From NCBI GenBank assembly GCA_018399915.1, contig JAGYNW010000073.1:1-8834 (forward strand): a DNA stretch of 8,834 nucleotides. The letters are read 5' to 3'. The number at the start of each line of letters is the position of its first letter. The first letter of the stretch is position 1. Of the stretch, positions 6,956-8,834 are shown one piece after another. The notes under the pieces were generated by a model. That model was given only the letters and a program-made list of their open reading frames with translations. It ran no database searches and had not been told where the DNA came from. Source of the DNA: Candidatus Omnitrophota bacterium (GTDB lineage: Bacteria > Omnitrophota > Gorgyraeia > Zapsychrales > Zapsychraceae). The position numbers and the translations under genes were made by a program.

Positions 6956-7546
6956 ATGATGAAAAAAAAATTTTTAACTAATATTTTTATCTTTGTAATT
7001 ATTGAGAATGCGTTGGCTGAGGGATTGCGTGATGTTAAACCTCCTGTTTCGTATCCCTTTCGATGGAATTCTTTGTTGATCGTTTTAGTCGTTTTTGTCT
7101 TGCTTGGCATAATAGCTTTGTGTCTATGGCTTTATAAAAATAAGAAAAAGTCTTTTAATGATTCGAAGGTTGTCCAAATTTTACCTTGGCAAAAGGCTCT
7201 CGGTCGATTGGATGCTTTAATTAAAGAAGATCTGTTGGCGAAAGGTGAAGTTAAGGAATATTTTTTACGTTTATCAGATATTCTAAGACGATACTTCGAA
7301 GAGGAGATGCACATCAGTGCGCCTGAAATGACGACGGAGGAGTTTTTAATATATTTAAAGGATTTCTCAACGTTAACCAATGTGCAAAAGAATATTCTTA
7401 AAGAGTTTTTGACTTGTTGTGATATGGTCAAATTTGCTAAATTTGATCCGGGCAAAGAACATTCTCAAAAGAGCATGGAAATCGTCAGGAAACTTATTGA
7501 AGAAACTAGGAAGAATTGCTTTTCCGAAGCGGAAGAACTAAAATGA
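6956..7546 (+). CDS. DUF4381-like membrane protein of the MoxR-Bat locus
   Basis: This 196-residue protein has two hydrophobic parts. MMKKK plus a hydrophobic stretch ending in NALA (residues 18-21) looks like a cleavable signal peptide. After a short segment with VKPPVSYP (27-34) comes a transmembrane helix (about 39-60) followed by the basic KNKKK, which puts the C-terminal two thirds in the cytoplasm. That part is helical, with EYFLRLSDILRRYFEEEM (101-118) and SAPEMTTEEFLIYLKD (121-136), the family's Y-x-x-L-S-x-x-L-R-x-Y and T-x-E-E-F pattern. DUF4381 proteins commonly sit between DUF58 and the VWA genes in MoxR operons, and the position here is the same. They may link the cytoplasmic ATPase to the membrane VWA proteins (inference). 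No clear Shine-Dalgarno precedes the gene. ATG 6956 or 6959 is favoured over GTG 6944 because either gives a normal signal peptide. Its stop overlaps the next start. Confidence 0.72.
   Translation: MMKKKFLTNIFIFVIIENALAEGLRDVKPPVSYPFRWNSLLIVLVVFVLLGIIALCLWLYKNKKKSFNDSKVVQILPWQKALGRLDALIKEDLLAKGEVKEYFLRLSDILRRYFEEEMHISAPEMTTEEFLIYLKDFSTLTNVQKNILKEFLTCCDMVKFAKFDPGKEHSQKSMEIVRKLIEETRKNCFSEAEELK
7531..7537 (+). promoter_or_regulatory. Shine-Dalgarno site of the BatA-like gene, inside the upstream coding region
   Basis: GGAAGAA lies 5 nt before ATG 7543, within the last codons of the DUF4381-like gene. With the ATGA overlap of stop and start at 7543-7546, it suggests translational coupling. It argues against a start at TTG 7516, which would add nine residues lacking family character. 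Confidence 0.5.
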
Positions 7547-8538
7547 TTTTTAAAAGTCCTTATTTATTATTATTGATCCCACTAATCATTATCCTTGCGA
7601 TGCTTTTAACCAGGGGAAAAAAGCCGAGTGCGATTACTATTCCTTCGGATGAATTGCTTGTAAAAAATGAAGTGTCGTGGAAATTGCGGTTGTGGTGGAT
7701 GCCATTATTTCTAAGAATGTTAGTGATTATTTTGTTTGTCATCGCTTTGGCGGGACCACGAGCAGTTCTCGAGGAATTCGTATATGAAACGGAAGGGATT
7801 GATATTGTCCTGGCTATTGATTGTTCCGGCAGTATGGCGGCCGAAGATTTTACGATTAAAGGACAGAGAGTTAATAGGTTGAAAATCGTGAAAGATGTTG
7901 TTAATGATTTCATTGAATCGCGCAAGAGTGATCAGATCGGATTAGTTGCCTTCGCGGGCCTGGCTTATGCGGTGTCACCGTTAACGACAGATTATTCTTG
8001 GCTTAAAACTAATTTAAACCGAATTGAATTGGGCCTTATAGAGGATGGAACAGCAATAGGGTCAGCTATCGCATCTTCTGTCTCCCGGCTAAGAAAAAGC
8101 AGCGGGGAATCAAAGGTAATGGTTTTGCTTACTGACGGCGTGAATAATTCGGGTGAAATTACTCCTGTCGAAGCAGCAAGATTAGCCGAACAATTTGGCG
8201 TAAAGATATATACGATAGGAGCGGGGACCAAAGGGTATGTGCCATATCCAGCAGTAGATATTTTTGGGAGGAAGACTTACCGGAAGGTCATTATTGATCT
8301 GGATGAAAAGAGTCTGCGTCAAATAGCTGATATTACCGGAGGTCGCTATTTTCGTGCTACGGATGAAAGATCGTTGAGAGAAATTTATGCCGAAATTGAT
8401 CAGTTGGAAAAGACAGAAATCGAAGAGATCGGTTATAAGGAATACAAAGAATTATTTTATATTCCATTATGGCTTGGATTGTCTATCTTTTTTTTAGAAA
8501 TACTTTTAAAGAACACAGTCTATTTAAGATTACCGTAA
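7543..8538 (+). CDS. batA: BatA-like membrane-anchored VWA domain protein
   Basis: This 331-residue protein matches the usual BatA length and layout: two N-terminal hydrophobic helices (about 6-22 and 54-71), a VWA domain (about 86-285) and a C-terminal transmembrane helix (about 304-322). The VWA domain has an intact metal-ion-dependent adhesion site: DCSGS (93-97), T170 in EDGTAIGSA, and D198 in LLTDGVNNSGE. This arrangement should place the VWA domain in the periplasm, held by helices on either side. GAGTKGYVPYP (226-236), before the closing part of the domain, is typical of Bat VWA proteins. Bat proteins were first linked to aerotolerance in Bacteroides and later to stress resistance; the molecular function remains open. 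The gene overlaps the DUF4381-like gene by 4 nt (ATGA), and the next VWA gene starts 4 nt after its stop, so the three are tightly coupled. Confidence 0.93.
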   Translation: MIFKSPYLLLLIPLIIILAMLLTRGKKPSAITIPSDELLVKNEVSWKLRLWWMPLFLRMLVIILFVIALAGPRAVLEEFVYETEGIDIVLAIDCSGSMAAEDFTIKGQRVNRLKIVKDVVNDFIESRKSDQIGLVAFAGLAYAVSPLTTDYSWLKTNLNRIELGLIEDGTAIGSAIASSVSRLRKSSGESKVMVLLTDGVNNSGEITPVEAARLAEQFGVKIYTIGAGTKGYVPYPAVDIFGRKTYRKVIIDLDEKSLRQIADITGGRYFRATDERSLREIYAEIDQLEKTEIEEIGYKEYKELFYIPLWLGLSIFFLEILLKNTVYLRLP

Positions 8539-8542
8539 GAAA

Positions 8543-8834
8543 ATGCAATTTGCTAATCAGAAAATATTATATTTTTTATGGATAAGCATTCCTCTGCTCA
8601 TGGTTTTGCTGTGGTTTATTAAACGCAAAGAAAGCAAGCTTCGTAAATTTGTACAACAGCGCTTATTGAGAGATATTGCTCCGGAATACAGCATTTTTAC
8701 GGAAAAAAAGAGAAGTGTTCTTATTGTTTTGGTTTTTATTTTTAGCCTGTTAGCTTTGGGGCGTCCGCAATGGGGATTTGAATGGCAGGAAGTGAAAAAA
8801 AAAGGTTTGGATATTTTAGTTGTTGTGGATGTTT
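8543..8834 (+). CDS. batB: BatB-like VWA domain protein, 5' part
   Basis: Ninety-seven complete codons are visible before the window ends. The N-terminus has a hydrophobic helix (about residues 8-26, ending in the basic KRKESKLRK), a second helix (about 58-73) ending in LALGRPQWG, and then GLDILVVVDV, the first strand of a VWA domain, cut at the first Asp (D96) of the expected D-x-S-x-S metal site. Two helices followed by R-P-x-W-G and the VWA strand are the standard opening of BatA/BatB proteins. As the second VWA gene in the cluster it is called BatB-like. That depends on position, and BatB-specific C-terminal features such as TPR repeats lie outside the window. The start ATG 8543 lies only 4 nt after the upstream stop, with a weak purine stretch before it. 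Confidence 0.87.
   Translation, partial: MQFANQKILYFLWISIPLLMVLLWFIKRKESKLRKFVQQRLLRDIAPEYSIFTEKKRSVLIVLVFIFSLLALGRPQWGFEWQEVKKKGLDILVVVDV

Noticed and set aside
7560..7925. 121-residue frame on the - strand opposite the BatA-like gene
   Set aside because: It lies fully within a gene with clear VWA motifs, and its translation shows no family features.
4957..8834. MoxR plus VWA genes as a possible anti-phage or conflict system
   Set aside because: MoxR-VWA modules occur in defence islands, but here DUF58, a DUF4381-like protein and membrane BatA/BatB-type proteins give the common chromosomal Bat arrangement, with no nuclease, protease effector or mobile-element gene nearby.
1..8834. Search for tRNA genes, CRISPR repeats, insertion sequences and long repeats
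   Set aside because: By eye, no cloverleaf-like segment, regularly spaced repeats, transposase frame or terminal inverted repeats were found; nearly all of the sequence is taken up by the listed genes.

Overview
The window is AT-rich bacterial DNA that is almost fully coding. All nine supported genes lie on the + strand with short gaps or overlaps. No RNA gene, mobile element, CRISPR array or clear rho-independent terminator was seen. The standard genetic code fits: stops are TAA except one TGA, and TGG encodes Trp. The predicted envelope proteins and the MoxR/Bat-type locus suggest a Gram-negative bacterium. The AT-rich composition and protein style would suit an uncultivated lineage such as Omnitrophota or a relative. 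That placement is a guess from general resemblance; no marker gene here decides it.

Left block (1-4816): the 3' end of a DUF167/YggU-family gene, a GatB/YqeY-domain protein, a membrane-anchored polysaccharide deacetylase, and a very large (about 1090 aa) protein without a signal peptide. The large protein resembles the GH94-type carbohydrate phosphorylases (cellobiose phosphorylase-like, with the related GH149/GH161 families as alternatives). Gaps between these genes are 21 to 36 nt, so co-transcription is plausible. The deacetylase has Glu where the family's second metal-binding His is expected. The large protein is the least understood gene in the window and the best candidate for new biochemistry.

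Right block (4957-8834): after a 140-nt gap comes a MoxR/DUF58/DUF4381-like/VWA/VWA cluster. It comprises a MoxR AAA+ ATPase, a DUF58 protein with a VWA-like fold, a signal-peptide-bearing single-pass membrane protein resembling DUF4381, a BatA-like membrane VWA protein, and the start of a second, BatB-like, VWA protein cut by the window end exactly at its metal-binding motif. The order matches the widespread MoxR-Bat ('aerotolerance') locus. In that model the MoxR ATPase acts as a chaperone-like partner of metal-dependent VWA proteins displayed on the periplasmic side of the inner membrane. The rest of the operon (the remainder of BatB, probably BatD and TPR proteins) should lie just to the right.

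No clear new multi-gene system was found. The main points worth following up are the identity of the GH94-like enzyme, the altered deacetylase motif, and the unusual export signal on the DUF4381-like protein.
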